64,000 nt of DNA from Pseudomonas sp. S09G 359 (GCF_002843605.1 NZ_CP025263.1:936501-1000500), one strand, 5' to 3'. Counted from the stretch's first letter, positions 1 to 8,915 are shown. Numbers and translations: made by a program. Notes: a model not told the origin generated them from the letters alone.

Positions 1-177
1 CGGCCCGGCCGGCTCGACAGGCAGCCCGAGCACCTCATGCGCCTGGGCGCGCCACTCCCGTTCGAGCATTTTTGGCAGGCGCCATACCAGCACGTTGAGA
101 AAGCTACCGACGATCAGCCCCAGCACCAAAGCCATCGCGGTAAAGGCCCATGGGTGTTCACTCAGCAGCAGGCTCAA
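1..177 (-). CDS. pilD: Type IV prepilin peptidase PilD, N-terminal part (cut by window edge)
   Basis: Prepilin peptidase/N-methyltransferase of the inner membrane, which cleaves the leader of type IV pilins and type II pseudopilins and methylates the new N-terminus. Only the first 59 codons are inside the window. They encode a first membrane helix with the family pattern GLIVGSFLNVLVWRLP at about residues 19-34, followed by the start of the cytoplasmic loop. The zinc-binding Cys pairs and the catalytic Asp residues lie outside, so integrity cannot be judged. I chose a TTG start at 177 that overlaps the pilC stop (TGA at 176-174), which gives the expected MSLLL N-terminus; no in-frame ATG fits. 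The gene is translationally coupled to pilC. Confidence 0.9.
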   Translation of the reverse strand, partial: MSLLLSEHPWAFTAMALVLGLIVGSFLNVLVWRLPKMLEREWRAQAHEVLGLPVEPAGP

Positions 178-1382
178 AATGCATTTCCCAATTGGAATAC
201 CGGCAAATACATGGCGATGACCAGCGCCCCGACAATGCCCCCCAGCACCACCATGATCAGCGGTTCCATCAGGCTGGTCAGGTTGTCCACCAGGTCGTCC
301 ACTTCGGTTTCGTAGTGGCAGGCGACTTTTTCCAGCATGTGGTCCAGCGTGCCCGACTCCTCGCCGATGGCTGTCATCTGGATCGCCATACCGGGAAACA
401 GGCGGCTGTTGGCCATGGATTGATTCAATTGCATGCCGGTAGATACGTCATGTCGCATATGCTCGATTGCCTGTTTGAACGGCCCTGAACCTGCGGCTCC
501 GGCCACGGAACCCAAGGCTTGCACCAGCGGCACACCGGCCGCAAAGGTAGTGGAAAGCGTGCGCGCATAGCGGGCCACGGCTGATTTGTGCAGCAGTTTG
601 CCTGCCAGGGGCGTTTTCAACAAACCGGCGTCCAGCCGATGACGAAACCCCGGTGAAGCTCGGTAGGCATGGCGCAGCGCAATGGCGCATGCGCCCAGGC
701 CCAGCACCAGCATCCACCAGGCGCGCTGCATGAATTCGGAAAGGGCGATGACCTGCAAGGTGAAACCGGGCAGCGTGCCGTCGATCCCGGCGAACAGGTT
801 CTGGAACTGTGGCACCACGTGCACCAGCAGCACGCCGGTGACCAGGCTGGCAATGACCAGTACCGCGATAGGGTAAGTCATGGCCTTTTTGATTCTGGTT
901 TTGAGCCGCTCGCTTTTTTCCCGGTGGATTGCCACGCGCTCCAGCAAGGTCTCAAGCGCCCCGGCTTGTTCGCCGGCCGCCACCAGGTTGCAATACAAGT
1001 CGTCGAAGTAGCGCGGTTGTCGACGCAATGCCTCGTTCAGGCTAATGCCGGCGGCGATCTCCTGTTTCAGCCCTTGCACCAGCTCGCGCATGGCGCGGTT
1101 GTCGAAGCCTTCGCTGATGATGTCGAAGGCCTGCAACAGTGCAATCCCGGCGTTCAGCAGCGTGGCCAGTTGACGGGTGAACAGGGTGATGTCCGCGCTT
1201 TTTATCGGCGCGGTGAAGTTCGCCAGCATCGCGGTTTTTTTGTACACCCGCCCTGGGTTGATGCCTTGCTGGCGCAACTGCGCCTTGATCAGGGCGGGGT
1301 TGTGAGCGCTGGTTTGCCCGGACACCTTGCGTCCTTTGCGGTTGGTGCCTTCCCAGGCGTAAATCGTCGAAGCGTTGTTCAT
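174..1382 (-). CDS. pilC: Type IV pilus inner-membrane platform protein PilC (GspF family)
   Basis: Polytopic inner-membrane platform protein of the type IV pilus, which couples the assembly and retraction ATPases to the pilin pool. At 402 aa it has the normal family length. It contains the two repeated T2SSF domains (about residues 60-185 and 265-390) and the conserved motif GEESGTLDHMLEKVA near residue 340. The N-terminal part is the soluble region beginning YAWEGTNRKGRKVSG. An ATG at 1382 is used; a GTG at 1397 would add five residues, and neither has a strong ribosome site. It is divergent from pilA with only about 200 bp between. In most pseudomonads pilB lies between pilA and pilC and it is absent here. 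Confidence 0.93.
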   Translation of the reverse strand: MNNASTIYAWEGTNRKGRKVSGQTSAHNPALIKAQLRQQGINPGRVYKKTAMLANFTAPIKSADITLFTRQLATLLNAGIALLQAFDIISEGFDNRAMRELVQGLKQEIAAGISLNEALRRQPRYFDDLYCNLVAAGEQAGALETLLERVAIHREKSERLKTRIKKAMTYPIAVLVIASLVTGVLLVHVVPQFQNLFAGIDGTLPGFTLQVIALSEFMQRAWWMLVLGLGACAIALRHAYRASPGFRHRLDAGLLKTPLAGKLLHKSAVARYARTLSTTFAAGVPLVQALGSVAGAAGSGPFKQAIEHMRHDVSTGMQLNQSMANSRLFPGMAIQMTAIGEESGTLDHMLEKVACHYETEVDDLVDNLTSLMEPLIMVVLGGIVGALVIAMYLPVFQLGNAF

Positions 1383-1584
1383 GTCGCGGTTCCGCACGCA
1401 GGTCGTTGAAGATTTATAGCTTAGTCAGGTGACGGCTTCGGGCCGGCTGGCGACCCAGGATAAAATGTCAGAATGTGCGTCTTGCAGGCGCTTGACCGCG
1501 CCCGGATGAGTACACTGGCGCCGCTGTACACCACGGGGCGCAGGAAGCGCCTTGTCATGAGTTTTATTCTGGAGAGTGAATGTG

Positions 1585-1998
1585 ATGCGTCAGAAAGGTT
1601 TTACCTTGATCGAGTTATTGATCGTCGTGGCAATCATCGGCATCTTGGCCACCATCGGCTTGCCCATGTACACGACGCACCAGGCCAAGGCCAAGTTCAC
1701 CGCCGGACTGGCTGAAATCACCGCGTTGAAGGCCGGCTACGAAGACACCATCAACCAGGGTGCCGCCCCCACCCTGGCCTTGATTGGCGGCACCAGCCCC
1801 ACCGCCAACTGCAAGATCGACGTGGCAGGCGATGTGGCCACGGGCGCGGGCACCATCAGTTGCGAAATACTCGACGCGCCCGCGCCGGTACTGGGCAAGA
1901 CCATCAGTCTGACGCGCAGCGCCACCGCTGGCTGGAAGTGCACGACAACCGTTGAAGCAAAATATGCTGCCAAGGGCTGCGGCGCGGACGGGGCATAA
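1585..1998 (+). CDS. pilA: Type IV pilin PilA
   Basis: Major-pilin-like subunit. The leader is five residues (MRQKG) followed by the cleavage/methylation motif FTLIELLIVVAIIGIL, including the Glu at mature position 5 that is needed for assembly. Mature length of about 132 aa is on the short side for pilins. Four Cys residues are present (NCKID, SCEIL, KCTTT, KGCGA), compatible with a disulfide-bonded C-terminal D-region. The start is the ATG at 1585, nine bases after GGAGA; an upstream in-frame GTG at 1576 overlaps less well with that site. The protein ends GCGADGA, without the C-terminal Ser that TfpO-type enzymes glycosylate in P. aeruginosa group I pilins. I see no convincing sigma-54 promoter upstream. 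Confidence 0.93.
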   Translation: MRQKGFTLIELLIVVAIIGILATIGLPMYTTHQAKAKFTAGLAEITALKAGYEDTINQGAAPTLALIGGTSPTANCKIDVAGDVATGAGTISCEILDAPAPVLGKTISLTRSATAGWKCTTTVEAKYAAKGCGADGA

Positions 1999-2032
1999 CT
2001 GCTAAACCATCCACATGGACGAGAGGTGGCCG

Positions 2033-3433
2033 ATGGCGTTATCCGTACAGCAGCGCGGCGGTATTTTTCTGGTAGCCGTGCTGTGTCTGCTGGTGGTTGG
2101 GATATGCGCGCCGTTCAGCGGGCATGATCTACAACGTGTAATGCAGATTGCCATCGGCGTTTGTGCGGTGCTGTATGGGCTGTGGCTCAGCCCGCTGGAG
2201 CGGTGGGTGGATCGGCCCACCGGCCTTGGCCTCGTGTTGATTATCGGGCTGGGGCTGGTGTCTTCGGCACTCGCCGCTCAGCCGCTGTGGGCGTTCACCG
2301 AAGTCGCGTTATTTGTCAGTTGCGCGGCGATCGCCTTGGCGTTTGCCGCACTTCGTCGTCAGGGGGGCGAGCCGCTGGATCGTGCGCTGATCCTGATGGT
2401 GGTGCTGCTGTGCCTGATCAAGTCGAGCCAATACCTGTATGCCGGTGCACTTGCGTTCAGCAGTGGCCAACCTACGCTGGATCCCGACCTGTTGCTGTCA
2501 GGCTTTTCCAACAAGCGCTTCTATGGTCAGTTCCAGACATTCACCTTGCCGCTGCTGGCGCTGCCCCTGCTGATACCCAACGTTTGCCGTTCCCTGCGAG
2601 GTGCGGCGTTTGCGTTGCTGTGCGTCTGGTGGTTGATCGCAATCAGTGGCGGCACGCGCGGTACCTGGCTGGGCATGGGCTTGGCTGGCGCGGTGCTGGC
2701 GGTACTTGGGCCATGGGGGCGGCGCTGGCTGGGTTGGCAGTTGGCCGCCGTGCTGGGCGGGCTGTTGCTGTACTGGCTGGTGTTTACGCGGTTGGCGGAT
2801 TACCTGGGGATCGAGATCTCCAATGGTGCCAGTGATCGTCTCACCACTTCGCTGTCGGGGCGCGGTCCGATCTGGTCGCAGGCCTGGGATATGCTCGTCG
2901 AGCACCCCTGGTTGGGCTTGGGGCCTATGCACTTTGCCGATATTGCCAACCCGATTGCCGCTCACCCCCACCAGGCCGTTTTGCAATGGGCCAGCGAATG
3001 GGGGGTGCCCTCGGCGCTGTGTGTGGCGCTGCTGGCGTGGCGCGGTGGCTGGGCCACGGTGGGTGTGCTGCAGGCGCGGGCGCTGTCCACGGCGCGCGCT
3101 GATCTGCTGCGGTTATGCCTGTTTGCCGCGTTGGTCGGTGCGTTGGTGCAGTCGATGGTCGACGGTGTGATCGTCATGCCCAACTCCCAGGTCTGGCTGG
3201 CGCTGGTGGTGGGCTGGTTGATGGCGCTGCATGTGTGGCGAACGCCGGTCACTGCCGTACAGCCGTTGGCCTGGCAGGCGTGGAAAACATTGAGTGTGCT
3301 GGCCGTTGGTCTGCTGGTAGTTATCGCGGTGCGCGATGTGCCCCATTTCAAGTACGCCCAGCAGCAATACCTGCACACTTATAACACTCACCTGCAGCCC
3401 CGCTTCTGGGTCCAGGGGGTGATTTCCCACTGA
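2033..3433 (+). CDS. O-antigen ligase/pilin O-glycosylase-like membrane protein (Wzy_C family)
   Basis: A 466-aa polytopic membrane protein with about ten to twelve hydrophobic helices. The family signature lies around residues 270-320: SLSGRGPIWSQAWDM, then HPWLGLGPMHF, then HPHQAVLQWASEWG. This is the Wzy_C/O-antigen ligase pattern shared by WaaL, PglL and TfpO/PilO enzymes, which transfer lipid-linked glycans to LPS or to pilin Ser/Thr. Position directly downstream of pilA and before tRNA-Thr matches tfpO in P. aeruginosa group I strains, so pilin glycosylation is the likeliest role; this is inference. The ATG at 2033 follows GAGAGG by about six bases and is preferred to the ATG at 2015. 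Confidence 0.8.
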   Translation: MALSVQQRGGIFLVAVLCLLVVGICAPFSGHDLQRVMQIAIGVCAVLYGLWLSPLERWVDRPTGLGLVLIIGLGLVSSALAAQPLWAFTEVALFVSCAAIALAFAALRRQGGEPLDRALILMVVLLCLIKSSQYLYAGALAFSSGQPTLDPDLLLSGFSNKRFYGQFQTFTLPLLALPLLIPNVCRSLRGAAFALLCVWWLIAISGGTRGTWLGMGLAGAVLAVLGPWGRRWLGWQLAAVLGGLLLYWLVFTRLADYLGIEISNGASDRLTTSLSGRGPIWSQAWDMLVEHPWLGLGPMHFADIANPIAAHPHQAVLQWASEWGVPSALCVALLAWRGGWATVGVLQARALSTARADLLRLCLFAALVGALVQSMVDGVIVMPNSQVWLALVVGWLMALHVWRTPVTAVQPLAWQAWKTLSVLAVGLLVVIAVRDVPHFKYAQQQYLHTYNTHLQPRFWVQGVISH

Positions 3434-3481
3434 CGCTCGTAAGTTGCCGGACGCCCGATGCGGTGCTAGCTTTAGTCCACC

Positions 3482-3554
3482 GCCCGTGTAGCTCAGTTGG
3501 TAGAGCAGCGCACTCGTAACGCGAAGGTCGCAGGTTCAACTCCTGTCTCGGGCA
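3482..3554 (+). tRNA. tRNA-Thr (anticodon CGT)
   Basis: A 73-nt cloverleaf. The acceptor stem is GCCCGTG with CTCGGGC (one U-U mismatch), the D arm is GCTC...GAGC, the anticodon loop is CTCGTAA with anticodon CGT, and the T arm has loop TTCAACT. The discriminator base is A, and CCA is not encoded (CAA follows). It sits directly after the pilin glycosylase-like gene, the same arrangement as tRNA-Thr beside pilA in P. aeruginosa, where the locus is a known exchange site for pilin cassettes. Confidence 0.97.
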
Positions 3555-3704
3555 CAAAGGCAGCACCGTTTCAAAGGCAACGTTTTCAGATGATCCCAGA
3601 ATGGTTCTGAAGGCCAGACGAGTCGGTATTCACGCCCGCTCTTTTGTATCTGCGCAACCTTGATGACCCAGATGCATCCCCATTCCTTGATCTAAGAGAA
3701 CAAC

Positions 3705-4010
3705 ATGACCACTACAGCGATGACCCAGGAAGTTCGGCACCAAGCAGCCCTCGAAAAATACCTCGAGGCCACGCCGCAGCTTAAAGAAGAGATCAAGGAC
3801 CTGAGCGCCGATGATCAGCGTGATCAGATCCAGTGGGCGTTCGAGGATGAGGCCGAGAGCCAGGGCTACCAGCCGTGGGAGCTGACCCTCAAGTACACCT
3901 CGACACCGGAAGAGTTCGAAGCAGCGCGGCTGGCCTTGCACAAAGAGGCGGCCGAGGTGCTGGGTGTCGAGTGGGAAGAGTATTGCGAGATGAACGACCT
4001 GGTCGTTTAA
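3705..4010 (+). CDS. Small acidic protein, probably DUF6388 family
   Basis: A 101-aa soluble, acidic, predicted all-helical protein with no signal peptide or membrane segment. Family assignment to DUF6388 is from recall of similar Pseudomonas proteins and is not certain. Function is unknown. The start at 3705 follows AAGAGAAC. The gene stands alone between tRNA-Thr and the convergent nadC, and is followed by a short perfect palindrome at 4019-4044. The alternative start at 3720 (MTQEV) would shorten it by five residues. Confidence 0.75.
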   Translation: MTTTAMTQEVRHQAALEKYLEATPQLKEEIKDLSADDQRDQIQWAFEDEAESQGYQPWELTLKYTSTPEEFEAARLALHKEAAEVLGVEWEEYCEMNDLVV

Positions 4011-4018
4011 AACAGCGT

Positions 4019-4044
4019 GTAGGAGCGAGCAAGCTCGCTCCTAC
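4019..4044. repeat. Short perfect palindrome (single REP-like hairpin)
   Basis: Arms GTAGGAGCGAGC and GCTCGCTCCTAC (12 bp, perfect) around a 2-nt loop. It lies between the convergent DUF6388-like gene and nadC. It resembles a solitary REP hairpin and may stop or stabilise both transcripts; there is no T-run on either strand. Confidence 0.75.
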
Positions 4045-4056
4045 CGTTGAGGCGCT

Positions 4057-4905
4057 TCAGATACTGAGGCGCATCGACAAATCCACCGCTTTCACATCCT
4101 TGGTCATCGCGCCGATGGAGATGTAGTCCACCCCGGTCTCGGCGATGGGCAGCAAGGTGGTTTCATTGATCCCGCCGCTGGCTTCCAGCTTGGCCTTGCC
4201 GCCGTTCAGGCGCACGGCTTCACGCATATCATCCAGGCTCAGCTCATCCAGCATGATGATATCGGCGCCTGCCGCCAGTGCTTCGCGCAGTTCGTCCAGG
4301 CTTTCCACTTCGATTTCCACCGGTTTGCCCGGGGCGATCTTGTGCGCGGCCGTAATGGCTTGGGCGATGCCACCACAGGCGGCGATATGGTTTTCCTTGA
4401 TCAGGAACGCGTCATACAGACCAATGCGGTGGTTGTGGCAGCCGCCACAGGTTACCGCGTACTTCTGCGCCAGGCGCAGGCCTGGCAGGGTTTTGCGCGT
4501 ATCCAGCAACTTGACCTGGGTACTGGCAACAAAATCCGCCAGGTACTGGGCGCGTGTGGCCACCCCTGACAGCAGTTGCAGAAAATTCAGCGCGCAGCGT
4601 TCGCCGCTGAGCAGCGAGCGTGCCGGGCCTTCGAGGTGAAACAGCACCTGGTTGGGGCTGACGCGTTCGCCGTCGGCCACCTGCCAATGCACCGCGACCC
4701 GTGGGTCGAGTTGGCGGAAGACTGCGTCCACCCAGGCGGTACCGGCGATAACCGCGCTATCGCGGGTGATGATGGTTGCCGTGGCCAGCCGTTCGGCCGG
4801 GATCAATTGTGCAGTGATGTCGCCGCTGCCGATGTCTTCCAGCAGTGCGCGGCGCACGTTGGCTTCGATTTCGGCGGTGAGGTCGGCAAGACGGAGATTC
4901 GGCAT
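4057..4905 (-). CDS. nadC: Nicotinate-nucleotide pyrophosphorylase (quinolinate phosphoribosyltransferase)
   Basis: Cytoplasmic enzyme of de novo NAD synthesis: quinolinate plus PRPP gives nicotinate mononucleotide, CO2 and pyrophosphate. At 282 aa it is typical. Diagnostic stretches are [14 protein letters not shown] near residue 20, the substrate-binding [12 protein letters not shown] around residue 135, [20 protein letters not shown], then the barrel segments [20 protein letters not shown] and LEASGGI, and finally [12 protein letters not shown]. The ATG at 4905 has GGAG upstream; longer readings would add 34 residues without family support. The neighbourhood tRNA-Thr, nadC, DUF1631, ampD, ampE is the standard Pseudomonas order. 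Confidence 0.97.
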   Translation of the reverse strand: MPNLRLADLTAEIEANVRRALLEDIGSGDITAQLIPAERLATATIITRDSAVIAGTAWVDAVFRQLDPRVAVHWQVADGERVSPNQVLFHLEGPARSLLSGERCALNFLQLLSGVATRAQYLADFVASTQVKLLDTRKTLPGLRLAQKYAVTCGGCHNHRIGLYDAFLIKENHIAACGGIAQAITAAHKIAPGKPVEIEVESLDELREALAAGADIIMLDELSLDDMREAVRLNGGKAKLEASGGINETTLLPIAETGVDYISIGAMTKDVKAVDLSMRLSI

Positions 4906-5150
4906 AACAGGCTCCACAAACAAAGTGCTCCGATTATAGGGGCAGTGCGGGCCCGAAGGCAGGCTCGGCGCTGATTTACCGCGCAATGGCAGAGTTTGCT
5001 GGCGCAACCCCCCTCATTTGCCAGATAATCTCGCGCCTTGCAATTGGCGTCATAGCTTTGACGACCTGGTGATAGCCGGTTTTCCATAGTGCCCAACGGG
5101 CCTGTGCCCGATTTTTACCCAATTCAATACCGCCGTTTCAGGAGGCCAGG

Positions 5151-7301
5151 ATGCACAATGACGGAAAGGTGGTGCCAATCAACAAGGCACAGACCACGCC
5201 ATCGCCGCTCGCCCGGCTTCCGGTAGTGTTGCTGCAAGTCCGCGACAAGGCTGCGCAACAGTTGCAGCAGGGGCTGCAGGAACTGTTCGATAACGCCGAC
5301 GACACGTTGTTCGAAATGGCCGACAAGGCCCGCAGCAACGTTGATCACCATATTTTCTTTGAAGCCATGCGTGACCTGCGCCTCAAGCGCAAGAATTTCG
5401 AGCGCGTGTTCATGGAGCGCCTGTTCGATGCGTTTGCCGACCTGGGCCAGGCCGGGCGGGGTGAGCTGCAATTGGTGCCGGTGCTGTCCTATGACGCGGC
5501 GCCGGGTACATCCCGGGATGAGCTGGAAAAAGCCGTGGCGCTGGAGGCCATGCTCGGGCGGGTGCGCCACCGCGACGGCGTGGCCCTTGGGCAACTGACC
5601 GCGCGCCTGAGCGCGCTGCTCGGCAACCGCCTGGATGACCGTGAGAATCCCTTGGGCCCGGCGCTGCTCTGTGAGTGCTTCCTGCGCGCAGGGCGCAGCC
5701 TCGGCGTGGAGATCCGCGTCAAGCTGATCATGCTCAAGCTTTTCGAAAAATACGTACTCAGCGACGCCGACCAACTGTACGGCGAAGCCAACCAACTGCT
5801 GGTCGCGACCGGGGTTTTGCCCGAGCTCAAGGCCGTGCCATCGCGCCGCCCTGGCGGGCGTGCGGCCCGTGAGCAGCCGAGCCAGAACATGCCGCCGAGC
5901 GCCGAGCACCCGGTTGACGAAAATGGCCAGGAAGCCTTCGGCGCCTTGCAGGCCTTGCTGGCCCCACTGCGCGGCAGCGTAGCGCCCACCCTTGAAGCCA
6001 GCGCCGAACCGCAGCCCATTGCCACCCGCGACCTGCTGCGCCTGCTGTCCCATTTGCAGCAGTATGTGCCGGAGCCTGAGGCTGAAGATGATTTCGACCT
6101 GCGCAACCAGCTTGAGCAATTGCTCACCCGCGTCAGCGTCAAGAGTGGCAAGTCGCGGGTAGTCGAGAATTCGGACGAAGACGTGATCAACCTGATCGCC
6201 TTATTGTTCGAATTCATCCTCAACGACCGCACGGTGCCCGATGCCTTCAAGGCGCTGATCGCGCGCCTGCAGATCCCGCTGCTGAAAGTGGCGGTGCTGG
6301 ACAAGCACTTTTTCAGCCGCGCCAGCCACCCGGCGCGTCGCCTGCTCAATGAAATCGCTGCGGCGGCCATGGGCTGGAGCCCGCGCGAGGACTACCAGCG
6401 CGACAACCTCTACCTGCGTATCGAGCAAGTGGTGCAGCGTTTGCTCAACGAGTTTGTCGAAGACCCGGCGATTTTTTCCCAGTTGCTTGCCGAGTTCTGC
6501 GCGTTCAGCGCGGATGAGTGGCGGCGCAGCGAGCTGATTGAACAGCATACCCGCGACGCCGAGGAAGGCCGCGTGCGCACCGAGGCGGCCCGCCAGCGGG
6601 TGGCGGATGTGCTGAATCGACGCTTGCTGGGCAAGGTGTTGCCGCTGGCGGTAGTGCAGTTCCTGCAGCAGGCATGGAGCCAGGTACTGTTGCTGGCCAG
6701 CCTCAAGCACGGCGAGCAATCGGTGCAATGGCAGGCCGGGCTGCGCACGATGGACGAGCTGATCTGGAGCGTCAGCCTGCAGCAGGACACCGAGGCCGGG
6801 CGCCACCTGCTCGAAGAGTTGCCGGGCTTGCTCAAGGCGCTACGTGATGGCCTGACCAGTGCGGCGTTCGACCCTTTCAGCACGCGTGAATTTTTTCTGC
6901 GCTTGCAGGCCCTGCATATCCAGGCGCCCGGCGGCATCGACGAGTTGATCGCGGTGCGCGAGCCTTTTGTGCTCAGCACGGCACCGCATGACCCGGCCGT
7001 CGACCTGCCGGCCAATGACCCCGAGCTGCTCAAGGCTCGCCAACTGCAGATCGGCACTTGGGTGGAGTATGAGGACGGTACCGCCAACAGCCTGCGTTGC
7101 CGGCTCACCGCGATCATGGCACCGGCCGGCAGCTATATTTTTGTCAGCCGCACCGGGCTCAAGGTCCTGGAGCAAAGCGCCGGCCAGCTGGCGCTGGCGT
7201 TCAAGCGTGGCGCGCTGCACACGTTGGATGACGGGCCGCTGTTCGAGCGCGCGATGGCGGCGGTGGTGGGCAAGCTGCGTCAATTCAATCGCGGCAAGTG
7301 A
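5151..7301 (+). CDS. DUF1631 family protein
   Basis: A 716-aa cytoplasmic protein of the DUF1631 family (the PA4523-type gene between nadC and ampD), once misannotated as a thymidine phosphorylase. It is mostly helical and Leu/Arg/Glu rich, with a Pro/Ala-rich linker at about residues 225-290, and it ends in a beta-rich segment at about 635-700 (TWVEYEDGT, YIFVSRTGLKVLE). There is no signal peptide or membrane helix. Molecular function is not established. The ATG at 5151 follows a good GGAGG at 5141. The long open frame on the opposite strand is a codon-bias shadow. Confidence 0.88.
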   Translation: MHNDGKVVPINKAQTTPSPLARLPVVLLQVRDKAAQQLQQGLQELFDNADDTLFEMADKARSNVDHHIFFEAMRDLRLKRKNFERVFMERLFDAFADLGQAGRGELQLVPVLSYDAAPGTSRDELEKAVALEAMLGRVRHRDGVALGQLTARLSALLGNRLDDRENPLGPALLCECFLRAGRSLGVEIRVKLIMLKLFEKYVLSDADQLYGEANQLLVATGVLPELKAVPSRRPGGRAAREQPSQNMPPSAEHPVDENGQEAFGALQALLAPLRGSVAPTLEASAEPQPIATRDLLRLLSHLQQYVPEPEAEDDFDLRNQLEQLLTRVSVKSGKSRVVENSDEDVINLIALLFEFILNDRTVPDAFKALIARLQIPLLKVAVLDKHFFSRASHPARRLLNEIAAAAMGWSPREDYQRDNLYLRIEQVVQRLLNEFVEDPAIFSQLLAEFCAFSADEWRRSELIEQHTRDAEEGRVRTEAARQRVADVLNRRLLGKVLPLAVVQFLQQAWSQVLLLASLKHGEQSVQWQAGLRTMDELIWSVSLQQDTEAGRHLLEELPGLLKALRDGLTSAAFDPFSTREFFLRLQALHIQAPGGIDELIAVREPFVLSTAPHDPAVDLPANDPELLKARQLQIGTWVEYEDGTANSLRCRLTAIMAPAGSYIFVSRTGLKVLEQSAGQLALAFKRGALHTLDDGPLFERAMAAVVGKLRQFNRGK

Positions 7302-7362
7302 TCGCAACCACAGGGGCGAACGCGGCATACTGGTAACACGTTGTCTTACCCAAGGAACCTGT

Positions 7363-7926
7363 ATGCAGTTGGACCCCACCAGCGGCTGGTGCCAGGGCAT
7401 CCGTCATTGCCCTTCGCCCAACTTCAACGAGCGCCCTACAGGCGAAATCTCACTGTTGGTGGTGCACAACATCAGCCTGCCACCGGCGCAATTCGCCACC
7501 GGTAAAGTGCAGGAGTTTTTCCAGAATCGCCTGGATGTCACGGAACATCCCTACTTTGAGGGGATTGCTGACCTACGGGTATCCGCGCATTTTCTGATTG
7601 AGCGCGACGGCGCGGTGACGCAGTTTGTGTCCTGTATCGACCGGGCCTGGCATGCCGGGGTTTCGTGCTTCGACGGGCGTGAAACCTGCAATGACTTTTC
7701 TTTGGGCATTGAGCTGGAAGGCACGGATGACCTGCCGTTCACCGATGCCCAATATGCCTCGCTGATCGATCTGACCGGCCAGTTGCTGGCGGCCTACCCA
7801 GGCATCACCACGCAGCGCATTTGTGGCCACAGCGACATTGCCCCGGGGCGCAAGACCGATCCCGGCCCCGCTTTTGATTGGGCGCGCTTTCGCAGCGCCC
7901 TGCAGGATGGAGGACACGCACGATGA
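7363..7926 (+). CDS. ampD: 1,6-anhydro-N-acetylmuramyl-L-alanine amidase AmpD
   Basis: Cytoplasmic zinc amidase of muropeptide recycling, which removes the stem peptide from 1,6-anhydroMurNAc. Loss of AmpD derepresses AmpC beta-lactamase through AmpR in species that carry it. At 187 aa it has full length. The expected zinc ligands are visible: His35 in VVHNIS, His156 in CGHSDIAPGRKTDPGP and Asp166 in the same stretch, with the conserved Lys164. The ATG at 7363 follows AAGGAACC. It overlaps ampE by four bases (ATGA), so the two are translationally coupled. Confidence 0.97.
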   Translation: MQLDPTSGWCQGIRHCPSPNFNERPTGEISLLVVHNISLPPAQFATGKVQEFFQNRLDVTEHPYFEGIADLRVSAHFLIERDGAVTQFVSCIDRAWHAGVSCFDGRETCNDFSLGIELEGTDDLPFTDAQYASLIDLTGQLLAAYPGITTQRICGHSDIAPGRKTDPGPAFDWARFRSALQDGGHAR

Positions 7927-8759
7927 GTTTTCTGGTGTTGGTGCTGGCGGTATGGATCGAGAAATTCTCGGCCCTGCGCCGGCGGTTGCAGCGCGATGGC
8001 GGTTGGCTGCGTGAGTTGGCCAAGCTGGAAGCGAGCCCGCGCATGGGCAAGCAACCCTGGCTGATTCTGGTGTTGCTGGTGTTGTTGCCGGTGGCCTTGC
8101 TGGCGCTGTTGCTGCTGGTGCTGGAACCGGTGGCCTACGGCTTGTTGGCGCTGCCGGTGCACCTGTTGGTGCTGATCTACAGCCTGGGGCGCGGCGATTT
8201 GCTGGCCGGCCTTGGCCCGTTTCGCGATGCCTGGCGACGCGGCGATCTGCAAGCCGCCGAGCACGTGGCCGAGCGCGATCTGAGCCTGAGCGCCGACAGT
8301 GGCGAACAACTGCTCGAGCGCGTCCAGGGCCATTTGCTCTGGCAGGCCTACCAGAGCTTTTTCGCGGTGATTTTCTGGTACTTCCTGTTGGGGCCGGTTG
8401 CGGCCCTGGCGTATCGCCTGCTGGCCCTGGCCAGTGAGCACAGTAAAAACCCGCTGGTGGCCGAGCGCGCCGCGCAGTTGCGGCACGCTTTTGACTGGCT
8501 GCCGGTACGCCTGCTGGCGGCCAGTTTTGCCTTGGTGGGCAACTTTGTCGCGGTCAGCCGGGTGATGCTGCATGAGTTGTTGAACTGGGATATCAGCGCC
8601 GCGCAACTGGTGGAAAAGGTCGGCCTGGTGGCTGCCGAAATTCCACCGCCGGCGGTAGGCGCCGACGGCATCAACAGTCTCGATCGCCTATGGGAACTGC
8701 TGCTACGCGCCGCGGTGCTCTGGTACGCCGGTTTTGCAATCTGGACCGTGCTGCCCTAA
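7923..8759 (+). CDS. ampE: Regulatory inner-membrane protein AmpE
   Basis: A 278-aa inner-membrane protein that pairs with ampD in gammaproteobacteria and is linked genetically to beta-lactamase induction; its biochemical role is unsettled. Four hydrophobic segments are visible: near residues 42-65 (WLILVLLVLLPVALLALLLL), 65-85, 140-165 (FFAVIFWYFLLGPVAALAYRLLAL) and the C-terminus. The motif GANP-like NPLVAERA and the N-terminal FSALRRRLQRD are family-like. The start ATG at 7923 overlaps the ampD stop. A hairpin at 8763-8796 closes the operon. Confidence 0.93.
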   Translation: MSFLVLVLAVWIEKFSALRRRLQRDGGWLRELAKLEASPRMGKQPWLILVLLVLLPVALLALLLLVLEPVAYGLLALPVHLLVLIYSLGRGDLLAGLGPFRDAWRRGDLQAAEHVAERDLSLSADSGEQLLERVQGHLLWQAYQSFFAVIFWYFLLGPVAALAYRLLALASEHSKNPLVAERAAQLRHAFDWLPVRLLAASFALVGNFVAVSRVMLHELLNWDISAAQLVEKVGLVAAEIPPPAVGADGINSLDRLWELLLRAAVLWYAGFAIWTVLP

Positions 8760-8762
8760 TAA

Positions 8763-8796
8763 AACTGTGGGAGGGAGCTTGCCCCCTCCCACAGTT
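8763..8796. terminator. Hairpin after ampE (REP-like)
   Basis: Perfect 13-bp arms AACTGTGGGAGGG and CCCTCCCACAGTT around an 8-nt loop, starting four bases after the ampE stop. The arms contain the TGTGGGAGGG head of the local REP family, so this is probably a solitary REP recruited as a transcript end. No long T-run follows. Confidence 0.65.
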
Positions 8797-8915
8797 CGTT
8801 AACCTTAAGTTACAAAACTCCCCTCCAAATTGAGCTATACAGACAGAGCGCCAAATAGTGGCTTTCTGCCGCCGCCCTGCGCCTCAAATAAAAATAAAAC
8901 AAGGGGAGGTCACCT

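Noticed and set aside
1383..1584. Sigma-54 (PilR-type) promoter for pilA
   Set aside because: No TGGC-N8-TTGC arrangement was found in the gap, unlike the P. aeruginosa pilA promoter.
3482..3705. tRNA-Thr as an integration site for a genomic island
   Set aside because: No integrase gene or direct repeat of the tRNA 3' end was found within the window, and downstream genes are conserved core genes.
5124..6119. 331-aa minus-strand frame opposite the DUF1631 gene
   Set aside because: The plus strand gene has the ribosome site, full family length and conserved synteny; the minus frame is a shadow.
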